Positions 36,574 through 43,079 of a stretch of 64,000 nucleotides of DNA are shown here, piece after piece. Source of the stretch: Nocardioides sp. (GTDB taxonomy: Bacteria; Actinomycetota; Actinomycetes; Propionibacteriales; Nocardioidaceae). A program made the translations under genes and the position numbers. The notes beneath the pieces were generated by a model. That model saw nothing but the letters and a program-made list of their open reading frames with translations. It had not been told where the DNA came from and did not search any database. The stretch is from positions 62,001 to 126,000 of the forward strand of contig PBYI01000033.1 in assembly GCA_002729525.1 (NCBI GenBank), written 5' to 3'. Every line of letters begins with the position of its first letter. The first letter of the stretch is position 1.

Positions 36574-38235
36574 TCAGCGGCGTACGGCGTGCGCCTTGAC
36601 GACCTGCCGACGCCGGTCGTCCTTCGAGGTGCCGGTGCACGAGAAGGCGTCGCCGGTGTCGCAGCGGTAGTGGTCGCCGGCGTTGACGACGGTGACCTCC
36701 ACCCACTTCACGGTGCCCTTGGTGAACTTCGCCGAGATCCGGCCGTCGCCCTTGGTGTTGAGGCCGACGAAGCGGCTGGTCGGCCTGGCGCCCTTCTTGT
36801 TGACCGTCACGACCGCGCCGGCGCCGCGGACGGCGTTGGAGAGGTCGAAGCGGAAGTTGAGCTTCCAGCGACCGTTGCCCAGCCCGGTGCTCGGGACGTA
36901 GCGGTACGTCGCCGAGGCGAGGTGGTTGAGCCGGAAGGAGCGGTTGCGGGCGTCGGTGGAGCGGGTGACCTTCTGCGAGCCGGCCAGCGGCGCGCTCGGG
37001 TAGGCCTTGCCCTCCTCGTACGAGCGACCCGGGGACCGGTTGGCGGTGGAGAAGAACGCCCACGCCTTCGTGAGCGAGACGTTGCGGGCGGCGAGGGTGT
37101 TGCCGACCGCCTTGATGGAGTACTGGTCCATCCCGCCGGGGGCGGCGTCCGCGCGGCGCCACATGTCGCGCACCAGTGTCGGCAGGTCGCCCTGCGCGCC
37201 GGGACGCAGCTCGGTCAGCCACCGGAAGAAGATCCACGTGCCGTAGGGGAGCAGGCCGGCCTGGTAGTCGAGCGGGAGGTTGGGGTCCGAGATCGGGCTC
37301 TCGCGGAGGTACTGCCGGTTGTCGTTGACGTTGTCGAAGACCTCGTCCTCGGCCCAGGTAGCCGTGCCCTCCATGAACCAGGTGTCCTCGTAGATGTCGT
37401 AGGCGAACTGCACGGCGTGGAAGTACTCGTGCGCCGCGGTGACCTGGAGGTTCTGACGGGACGTGTTGAACGGGAACTGGCTGGAGGAGTAGTCGTTGTC
37501 CAGCACGCAGTAGGCCCACACGTCGGAGGCGCCGCTGGTCTCGTCGGTGGTGCAGTAGCCGTAGAAGCCGCGGCGTCCGACGTCGGAGAGGTAGACGTCG
37601 GTGCGGTTGTCGCCGCCCCGGGTGCCGTCGGGCTTGGGCGCGCGGTAGCCGGCGTCGACGTACGTCTGGTGGACCTTGGTGAGGGTGCGCACCGCGAAGG
37701 TGACGTAGTCGGGCACGCCGTCGTCGTCGTTGTCGGCCATGGGCGGTGCGTCGCGGGTGGTCGCGACGTAGTGGATGCACACGACGGTCGAGCAGACCGG
37801 GGTCTCCTCGGCCACGGAGTAGCCGTCGTACGCACCGGCGCCGCTGGTGGGCCGGGCAAGCACGCGGGCGGCCTCCTCCTGCTGGGCCTCCGGGAGGTCG
37901 TCGCGGGTGGCGACGACGTCGCGCAGCGCCATGGTGACGCTGGTGGCCTCGGCGGTGTCGGACCCCGTGTCGGCCCCCGCGTCGGCCTCGCTGCCGCGAC
38001 CGACCGTGGGCACGTCGCCGCTGAGCACGTCCTGTGCGGTCTCCAGGGCGGCGACGGCCTGCTCGGCCGGGGTGCCCGGATCGGCGGCGTCAGTGAGGGG
38101 GTCGGTCAGCGACGCGGCGGGGTCGACCGGTGCCGGGTCGTCCGCGGAGGCGGGCGAGACCGGGGCGACGAGCAGCGCCGAGCCCACGGCCAGGGAGGCC
38201 AGGGCAGCGGTGAGCGAGAGCGTGAGCGGGCGCAT
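36574..38235 (-). CDS. Secreted HEYFH zinc metalloprotease (MXAN_6640-like)
   Basis: 553 residues. Sec signal 'LTLSLTAALASLAVGSALLVAPVSPASA', then an Asp/Ala-rich propeptide-like region (about 35-150). The catalytic site 'VTAAHEYFHAVQFAYD' is an H-E-x-x-H zincin site, with the downstream Glu in 'FMEGTATWAEDEVFD' as third ligand. 'YCTTDE...YCVLDNDY' gives disulfide candidates. The C-terminal 150 residues form a beta domain ending in a basic tail. It matches a large family of uncharacterised myxobacterial and actinobacterial putative metalloproteases. ATG 38235 is used in place of the tracked 38322, which crosses the lexA terminator. Confidence 0.82.
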   Translation of the reverse strand: MRPLTLSLTAALASLAVGSALLVAPVSPASADDPAPVDPAASLTDPLTDAADPGTPAEQAVAALETAQDVLSGDVPTVGRGSEADAGADTGSDTAEATSVTMALRDVVATRDDLPEAQQEEAARVLARPTSGAGAYDGYSVAEETPVCSTVVCIHYVATTRDAPPMADNDDDGVPDYVTFAVRTLTKVHQTYVDAGYRAPKPDGTRGGDNRTDVYLSDVGRRGFYGYCTTDETSGASDVWAYCVLDNDYSSSQFPFNTSRQNLQVTAAHEYFHAVQFAYDIYEDTWFMEGTATWAEDEVFDNVNDNRQYLRESPISDPNLPLDYQAGLLPYGTWIFFRWLTELRPGAQGDLPTLVRDMWRRADAAPGGMDQYSIKAVGNTLAARNVSLTKAWAFFSTANRSPGRSYEEGKAYPSAPLAGSQKVTRSTDARNRSFRLNHLASATYRYVPSTGLGNGRWKLNFRFDLSNAVRGAGAVVTVNKKGARPTSRFVGLNTKGDGRISAKFTKGTVKWVEVTVVNAGDHYRCDTGDAFSCTGTSKDDRRRQVVKAHAVRR

Positions 38236-38284
38236 GGACGCGAGGCTACGTGGCGGGTCTGTGGATGTCTGTTCGGGAGACGTC

Positions 38285-38319
38285 AGCGGGGACGTCGGTC
38301 GACGACCGACGTCCCCGCT
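38285..38319 (-). terminator. lexA terminator hairpin
   Basis: Perfect 15-bp stem AGCGGGGACGTCGGT / ACCGACGTCCCCGCT with a 5-base loop, 22 bases beyond the lexA stop. It is symmetrical enough to work in either direction. Confidence 0.8.
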
Positions 38320-38341
38320 CACGGTGGACTGCTGCGTGGGA

Positions 38342-39097
38342 TCACATGCGGCGCAGGACCGCGGTGACCTTGCCGAGGATGGTGGCGTGGGTGCCGTCGA
38401 TCGGCTCGAACGCCGGGTTGTGCGGCAACAGCCAGACCTTGCCGTCCTTGCGCTGGAAGGTCTTCACGGTGGCCTCGCCGTCGATCATCGCCGCCACGAT
38501 CTCGCCGTTGTCGGCGGTCGGCTGCTGGCGGATGACGACGTAGTCGCCGTCGCAGATGGCTGCCTCGATCATCGACTCGCCGCTGACCTCGAGCAGGAAG
38601 AGGGTGCCGTCGCCGACGAGCTGGCGGGGGAGCGGAAACACGTCCTCCACGCGCTCCTCGGCCAGGATCGGGCCGCCCGCCGCGATCCGGCCCACGACGG
38701 GCACGTTGGTCGGCACCGGGGCGGAGTCGCCGACGCCGGTCTCGTCGTACGTCGACTCCTCGGCGCTGCTGATCGACCGGCGGGCCTTCATCAGCTCCGG
38801 CAGGAACACCTCGAGCGCGCGCGGCCGCTTCGGGTCGCGCTTGAGGAAGCCCTTCTCCTCCAGCACCCGCAGCTGGTGGGCCACCGAGGAGGTGCTGGAC
38901 AGGCCCGCGGCGTTGCCGATCTCGCGCATGCTCGGCGGGTAGCCGCGTTGCTCGATGCTGTCCTTGATGTGCGCCAGCACCCGCTGCTGGCGCGGCGTCA
39001 ACCCCGTCGCGTCGGGCGGGCCGTCGGGGATCTCCGACACGGTGCGCTTGCTCGCGCCCCGGCGGCTGGTGCTCGAGGTGTCGCGGGAGGAGGCCAT
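38342..39097 (-). CDS. lexA: SOS-response repressor LexA
   Basis: 251 residues from ATG 39097; the tracked 39136 start overlaps the SOS box. Winged-helix DNA-binding domain '[44 protein letters not shown]' (about 33-80). Self-cleavage occurs between Ala140 and Gly141 in 'VGRIAAGGP'. The catalytic dyad is Ser175 in '[10 protein letters not shown]' and Lys212 in 'ATVKTFQR'. A TCAAACATGTGTTCGA box 32 bases upstream indicates autorepression. Terminated by a strong hairpin. Confidence 0.97.
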   Translation of the reverse strand: MASSRDTSSTSRRGASKRTVSEIPDGPPDATGLTPRQQRVLAHIKDSIEQRGYPPSMREIGNAAGLSSTSSVAHQLRVLEEKGFLKRDPKRPRALEVFLPELMKARRSISSAEESTYDETGVGDSAPVPTNVPVVGRIAAGGPILAEERVEDVFPLPRQLVGDGTLFLLEVSGESMIEAAICDGDYVVIRQQPTADNGEIVAAMIDGEATVKTFQRKDGKVWLLPHNPAFEPIDGTHATILGKVTAVLRRM

Positions 39098-39128
39098 GGC
39101 AGGAGGGTGCCACCACCGACCCCCGCGA

Positions 39129-39144
39129 TCAAACATGTGTTCGA
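39129..39144. promoter_or_regulatory. SOS box of lexA (TCAAACATGTGTTCGA)
   Basis: One mismatch to the symmetrical actinobacterial consensus TCGAAC-N4-GTTCGA. It lies upstream of lexA on the minus strand. Confidence 0.88.
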
Positions 39145-39228
39145 ACGGCGTGTCGCGCCGCTCCCGGCCCGTCCACGGCCGGCGGCAGTCGGGTGCGGGC
39201 GCCGGTCGGACCGTGCCAGGGTGCCCGC

Positions 39229-40023
39229 ATGAGCTCCCGCGTCGTCCCCGGCACGTCCGCCGTCGTCACCGGATCGGCTCGCGGCATCGGCCGCGCCGTC
39301 GCCGCCCGTCTGGTCGCCGACGGGCTGCGGGTAGTGGTGGCCGACCTCGACGGCGAGGCGGCCCGGCGTACGGCTGAGGAGATCGGGGCGGTGGAGGGAC
39401 TCGCCCAGGACGTGCGCGACCCGGCCTCGCACGGGCTGGTCGCCGACGCTGCCGAGCGGCACGGCCCGCTCGCGGTGTGGGTCAACAATGCCGGCGTCGG
39501 CTTCGACGGCGACCTCGCCGATCTCTCCGAGACGCACGTCCGCGGTCTCGTCGACGTCAACCTGGTGGGCGTGGTGTGGGGCATGCGCACCGCGCTGGAG
39601 CGGTTCCACGGGCAGGGCGAGCTCGTCAACGTGGCGTCGCTGTCGGGGCTCGGCCCGGTGCCCGGGCTGTCGCTGTACGCCGCCACCAAGGCCGCTGTCG
39701 TCTCCCTCACCTCCTCGGTGTCGATGGAGGCGCCCCGCGGGGTCGGCGTGCACGCGGTGCTGCCCGACGGCGTCGCGACGCCGCTGCTCGCCGACATGGC
39801 CGACGACGGCCGCGCCAAGGCGCTCGTGCACTCCGGTGGCCGGATCCTGTCTCCCGAGGAGGTCGCCGACGCCGTGGCCGAGCTGCTCGGCTCCTCCCGC
39901 GTCCTGCGCACCCTCCCGGGCCGCCGCGGCGCCGTGATGCGGCTGGCGGCGCTCGCGCCCTCGGTGTCCGCGCGGGTGATGGGACTGGTCACCGCGCAGG
40001 GGCGCCGCGCGCTGCGCTCCTAG
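39229..40023 (+). CDS. Short-chain dehydrogenase/reductase
   Basis: 264 residues. '[34 protein letters not shown]' with Asp after strand 2 (NAD type), '[12 protein letters not shown]', Ser in '[13 protein letters not shown]', and '[11 protein letters not shown]' Tyr/Lys. The C-terminal 30 residues are basic and may be membrane-associated. It lies between lexA and the SOS-controlled LysM gene, which are neighbours in mycobacteria, so this looks like an insertion. A CAGGGT hexamer six bases before the ATG supports its own promoter. Substrate unknown. Confidence 0.85.
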   Translation: MSSRVVPGTSAVVTGSARGIGRAVAARLVADGLRVVVADLDGEAARRTAEEIGAVEGLAQDVRDPASHGLVADAAERHGPLAVWVNNAGVGFDGDLADLSETHVRGLVDVNLVGVVWGMRTALERFHGQGELVNVASLSGLGPVPGLSLYAATKAAVVSLTSSVSMEAPRGVGVHAVLPDGVATPLLADMADDGRAKALVHSGGRILSPEEVADAVAELLGSSRVLRTLPGRRGAVMRLAALAPSVSARVMGLVTAQGRRALRS

Positions 40024-40110
40024 GTGGTTGAGCCCTTCGAGACGCCTCGTCCCTCGGCTCCTCAGGAACTACCGGGCGAGCGAAGCGAGTCCGGGTCGAA
40101 ACCCCGGTGG
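40023..40110 (+). repeat. REP-like intergenic repeat, copy 2
   Basis: GGTGGTTGAGCCCTTCGAGACGCCTCG..., then GCGAGCGAAGCGAGTCCGGGTCGAAACC near the end. It shares its first block with the inverted copy at 6539-6589, and a fragment of the same vocabulary (GGGGTCTCGAGGGCGTCGC) follows the nrdJ terminator near 46025. It starts one base after the SDR stop and fills the first part of the 355-bp SDR-LysM gap. Confidence 0.55.
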
Positions 40111-40182
40111 CCGCCCGCCGACCGCGCCCACCAAGGCTCCCGCCTGCCCGCGACACGTTCGAACAAACTTTCGCCCAGGTGC

Positions 40183-40212
40183 TTGATTCCGTTCGAACAC
40201 CTGATCTAAACT
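40183..40212 (+). promoter_or_regulatory. Promoter of the LysM gene (TTGATT-N18-TAAACT)
   Basis: A good vegetative promoter: TTGATT at 40183-40188, 18 bases, TAAACT at 40207-40212. Transcription would start near 40219, inside the tandem SOS boxes, leaving a leader of about 160 bases. SOS-like half-sites TCGAAC also occur at 40159 and 40193. Confidence 0.6.
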
Positions 40213-40243
40213 CGCACATGTGTTCGATCGAACGCATGCTCGA
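40212..40243. promoter_or_regulatory. Two abutting SOS boxes
   Basis: TCGCACATGTGTTCGA (40212-40227) and TCGAACGCATGCTCGA (40228-40243) follow each other with no gap. Each has one mismatch to TCGAAC-N4-GTTCGA. They cover the inferred start of LysM transcription. Confidence 0.82.
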
Positions 40244-40378
40244 TCAGCCAGCTGAGCCGATGACATCACCGCAGGTCACAGACTTGTCGGCGGTCGCGTC
40301 TAGAACTGGTCCCACATCGAGCAGCACCCGATCCGCACGCAGACCCGAGGCTGACCGCCACTTCCCCAGGAGGTCCTC

Positions 40379-40774
40379 ATGAGCACCACCGCCGTCCTTC
40401 CCCGCACCGTCGACACCCGCGTCCTCCCCGAGGTGCGGGCGGTCCGTCCGGTGCGCCACCCGGCGGGCCGCTCCGGGGGGTCGACCTACCGCCTGACCCG
40501 CCGCGGACGTCTCGTCGTCTTCGCGCTGGCGCTGCTCGCGGTGATGGCGGTCGGGCTGCTCCTGGCCGGCGGCTCCGCCGCGTCGCCCGAGGCGGAGCCG
40601 ACCACCACGGTGGTCGTCGCGCCGGGCGAGACGCTGTGGGGGATCGCGGGCGACCTCGCTGCAGAGCGCGGCGACGCCGACGTGCGCTCGATGATGGAGC
40701 GCCTCGAGAAGCTCAACGGCCTCGAGTCCAGCATGCTGATGGCCGGCCAGCGCCTCGAGGTCCCGCTCGACTGA
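40379..40774 (+). CDS. SOS-controlled LysM membrane protein (Rv2719c/ChiZ-type division inhibitor candidate)
   Basis: 131 residues: basic cytoplasmic N-terminus of about 45, one membrane helix (LVVFALALLAVMAVGLLLAGG) and an extracytoplasmic LysM domain 'VVVAPGETLWGIAGDLAAERGDADVRSMMERLEKLNGL...LMAGQRLEVP'. In mycobacteria the gene at this place (Rv2719c, ChiZ) and in corynebacteria DivS halt septation after DNA damage. The tandem SOS boxes and lexA-nrdR location support the same role; function is by synteny and topology, not by sequence motif. SD AGGAGG precedes the ATG. Confidence 0.8.
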   Translation: MSTTAVLPRTVDTRVLPEVRAVRPVRHPAGRSGGSTYRLTRRGRLVVFALALLAVMAVGLLLAGGSAASPEAEPTTTVVVAPGETLWGIAGDLAAERGDADVRSMMERLEKLNGLESSMLMAGQRLEVPLD

Positions 40775-40786
40775 GCCTGAAGACGT

Positions 40787-40811
40787 GCGGGTCCGCGTGG
40801 GGCGGACCCGC
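40787..40811 (+). terminator. Hairpin after the LysM gene
   Basis: Perfect 10-bp stem GCGGGTCCGC / GCGGACCCGC, 5-base loop, 13 bases after the stop. Confidence 0.65.
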
Positions 40812-40868
40812 CGACACGCGTCGCCGGTCGCCTCGACCCCGACCGGCGCGCTTCACAGGGGAAGAAAC

Positions 40869-40907
40869 AAAGGTGCGGAGCCGGCCGATCCCCGGCTCCG
40901 CACCTTT
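40869..40907. terminator. Bidirectional terminator between converging genes
   Basis: Perfect 16-bp stem AAAGGTGCGGAGCCGG / CCGGCTCCGCACCTTT with a 7-base loop; A-tract on one side and T-tract on the other let it end both the LysM and the membrane-protein transcripts. Confidence 0.85.
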
Positions 40908-40936
40908 CCTGTGTCCGAGTGGATGCAGTGAGGGCG

Positions 40937-41587
40937 TCAGCCCAGCACGTTGCTGCGCGAGATCGCCGTCATCACCACGAGGGCGAGCAGACCGCAGGCC
41001 AGCAGCGTGACGAGCAGCAGCACGAGGGCATCGGTCCATGGCGTGCGCCCGACCTGCTCGTCGACGTGCCGTCGGTGCAGGCGGACCGCTGCCGACTCGG
41101 CGCGGCCGGGCGAGCGGCGTACGACGTCGTCGCGCCAGCCGCAGTGACACGTGATCGTGCGCGTCCAACGGTCGTCGTCGGTGGCGAGCGCCTCGCCGAG
41201 CAGGGCGCCGTGCACCTGCTGCCGGTAGCGGCGGGTGCCGAACTTCGGCGGCTTGGCCGCGCGGGCCGCAGCGCGCGCACGGGCCTTCGCCTCACGTCGT
41301 ACGTCGGTCATGTGCGCCGCACGGGCGCCGGACGCCTTGAGGCTGGCGCGGGTCCGGTCGCCGGCCTCGGTCACCTTCTCCCAGCCGCAGGTGCACCGGC
41401 TGGTGGTGCGCACGACGGTCCGCTCACCGGCGCTCGGCCGGGTCGGGTCGGGCTCGACGGTCTCGACGACCTCGATCTCCTCGGCGACGTGGCTGAGGGA
41501 GAGCAGCTCCTCATTGGGCGGGGTCGCCCGATCCGGCTCGCCGTCGTCGTCCGGGATCTGCTGGTCGTGCTCGTCCGCCGCGTCCAT
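40937..41587 (-). CDS. Membrane protein with duplicated CxCGW...H putative zinc modules
   Basis: 216 residues from ATG 41587 (a GTG at 41596 is also possible). An acidic N-terminus (about 1-65) precedes module A 'CTCGWEKVTEAG...H' and module B 'CHCGWRDDVVRR...HRRH'. In both, His follows the Trp by exactly 23 residues, so the modules appear duplicated and may each bind zinc. A Lys/Arg/Ala-rich linker joins them, and one helix 'ALVLLLVTLLACGLLALVVMTAI' anchors the C-terminus. A CACGGT hexamer lies seven bases before the start. Not a family I can name. Confidence 0.65.
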   Translation of the reverse strand: MDAADEHDQQIPDDDGEPDRATPPNEELLSLSHVAEEIEVVETVEPDPTRPSAGERTVVRTTSRCTCGWEKVTEAGDRTRASLKASGARAAHMTDVRREAKARARAAARAAKPPKFGTRRYRQQVHGALLGEALATDDDRWTRTITCHCGWRDDVVRRSPGRAESAAVRLHRRHVDEQVGRTPWTDALVLLLVTLLACGLLALVVMTAISRSNVLG

Positions 41588-41721
41588 GGTGCTCACCGTG
41601 GGTGCCTCGCCGTCGCTCGTCGGCTCATTTCGACTGCGAGGGTAGGACGACACGAGCGGTGCCGACACCGTGTTCGGGGTGAAATCTCTGCGGTCGTCGC
41701 AGGCCAGGTGGCAGGACGCGC

Positions 41722-42024
41722 TCAGCGGCCCGACTGCTGGCGACGGCCGGTGTCGCGTGGGTCGCGGGTGATGCCGAGGCGCCGGGTGATCCGCGCGAGC
41801 AGTAGCAGGCCGAGGAACAAGCAGGCGACGGCGCCGAGCGAGGCCAGCGCGAGGTACCACCACGACGGGCTGTCGCCCTCGCGGGCGGTCGTGCCGAAGT
41901 CGATGGCCGCCAGCACCAGGTAGCCCCAGGCGACGACGCAGCCGGTCACCCCCAGGGCGAGCACGAGCAGGGCGGGGCTGAACGTCCGCCTGCGGCGTGC
42001 TCCCGCCCGCTTCCCCTGTGCCAC
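41722..42024 (-). CDS. Small two-helix membrane protein
   Basis: 100 residues from GTG 42024, chosen because GACAAT sits six bases upstream; the tracked ORF continues to 42237 through the nrdR promoter. Basic N-terminus 'AQGKRAGARRRR', two membrane segments (LLVLALGVTGCVVAWGYLVLAAI and WYLALASLGAVACLFLGLLLLA), basic C-terminus. No family recognised. Follows the usual positive-inside pattern with both ends cytoplasmic. Confidence 0.65.
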   Translation of the reverse strand: MAQGKRAGARRRRTFSPALLVLALGVTGCVVAWGYLVLAAIDFGTTAREGDSPSWWYLALASLGAVACLFLGLLLLARITRRLGITRDPRDTGRRQQSGR

Positions 42025-42406
42025 GACCCCATTGTCACCGATGGCCCCAGTCGTCACATCGCGAACGCGCACACCCGGAGGGAGGGGGCCATGGCGCCGC
42101 CACGCCCGGCACGGGGTGGTCCGCACCGCGCGATCGCGGCCTGACCTGCGAAGACGCGTGACGGGGCGATTGTTCTCGACGGATGTCGTCGTACCGCTTG
42201 CGCCCCTTGTGGTCGAGGCGTACGGTTCCCACAACATCTAGTAGTTACACGGATGTAGTTATCCACATCTAGTGCACACCAGATGCCGGAAGACTCACAT
42301 CCTGAGGCTTGTTCTCCACAGGGAGACGAGTTCTCTCCACACCCTCACCGGGGGTGTGCGTAAGCCTGCCGCCAGCCCACGACGTACACGAAGGAGGTCG
42401 CCTGAG
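42025..42406 (+). other. 382-bp nrdR upstream region
   Basis: No coding frame of merit. It contains the divergent start of the small membrane gene, the nrdR promoter with two NrdR boxes (42198-42273), then a leader of about 170 bases ending in AAGGAGG. The leader has a CACACCCTCACCGGGGGTGTG hairpin near 42337. I found no cobalamin-riboswitch core. Confidence 0.5.
42198..42273 (+). promoter_or_regulatory. nrdR-nrdJ promoter with paired NrdR boxes
   Basis: TTGCGC (42198) is 17 bases before TACGGT (42221-42226). Two identical ACATCTAGT cores (42234-42242 and 42265-42273) follow, each in a NrdR-box context (CACAACATCTAGTAG, TCCACATCTAGTGCA). They are 31 bases apart, three helical turns, the phasing expected for cooperative NrdR binding. 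Confidence 0.82.
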
Positions 42407-42892
42407 ATGCACTGCCCGTTCTGCCGCGCGACCGACACCCGCGTCGTCGACTCCCGCGTCTCCGAGGACGGTGGCTCGATCCGTCGTCGCCGTACCTGCG
42501 CAGGCTGCGAGCGGCGATTCACCACCGTCGAGCAGATGCTGCTCTCGGTCGTGAAGCGGTCCGGCGCCACCGAGCCGTTCACCCGTGAGAAGGCCGTCGC
42601 CGGCGTCCGGAAGGCCTGCAAGGGCCGCCCGGTGTCCGAGGACGACCTCGCCCGGCTCGGCCAGGAGGTCGAGGACACCCTGCGCGGCTCCGGCTGCCCC
42701 GAGATCGCCGCCCACGAGGTGGGCCTGGCGATCCTCGGCCCGCTGCGGCGCCTCGACGAGGTGGCCTACCTCCGGTTCGCCAGCGTCTACCGCGCCTTCG
42801 ACTCCGCCGACGACTTCGTCAAGGAGATCGGCGAGCTCCGCGCCGACGGCCTGGCCGCCGCGGGCGCTCCCGTCCCAGCCGGCACCGGCTGA
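42407..42892 (+). CDS. nrdR: Transcriptional repressor NrdR
   Basis: Zinc-ribbon/ATP-cone repressor of ribonucleotide reductase genes, sensing dATP/ATP. 161 residues. Zinc ribbon '[42 protein letters not shown]' with its four Cys, then the ATP cone '[29 protein letters not shown]'. ATG 42407 after AAGGAGG is used, not 42272. It is placed directly before nrdJ and downstream of paired NrdR boxes, so it represses itself and nrdJ. Confidence 0.97.
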   Translation: MHCPFCRATDTRVVDSRVSEDGGSIRRRRTCAGCERRFTTVEQMLLSVVKRSGATEPFTREKAVAGVRKACKGRPVSEDDLARLGQEVEDTLRGSGCPEIAAHEVGLAILGPLRRLDEVAYLRFASVYRAFDSADDFVKEIGELRADGLAAAGAPVPAGTG

Positions 42893-42900
42893 CCACAGAC

Positions 42901-42938
42901 CGCCCCGGCAGGCGGAGGGGAAGCCACCTGCCGGGGCG
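42901..42938 (+). terminator. Hairpin between nrdR and nrdJ
   Basis: Perfect 12-bp stem CGCCCCGGCAGG / CCTGCCGGGGCG with a 14-base loop, eight bases after the nrdR stop. It could attenuate read-through into nrdJ or separate two transcripts. Confidence 0.65.
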
Positions 42939-43079
42939 CACCACGTGTGCTCCCCACCGCCCCTCGGGGCCCGTCAGGACCCGGCGTACGCCGTCGTACC
43001 AGGTCAGCCCTGGTTGTCGGCGCCCACCGGCATGCTCGTACCGCCACACCACCTCATCCGCGCAGAGGAGACCCCCACC

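Noticed and set aside
42893-43079. Cobalamin riboswitch before nrdJ
   Set aside because: No B12-box (GCCACTG-like) core; the region holds a simple 12-bp hairpin.
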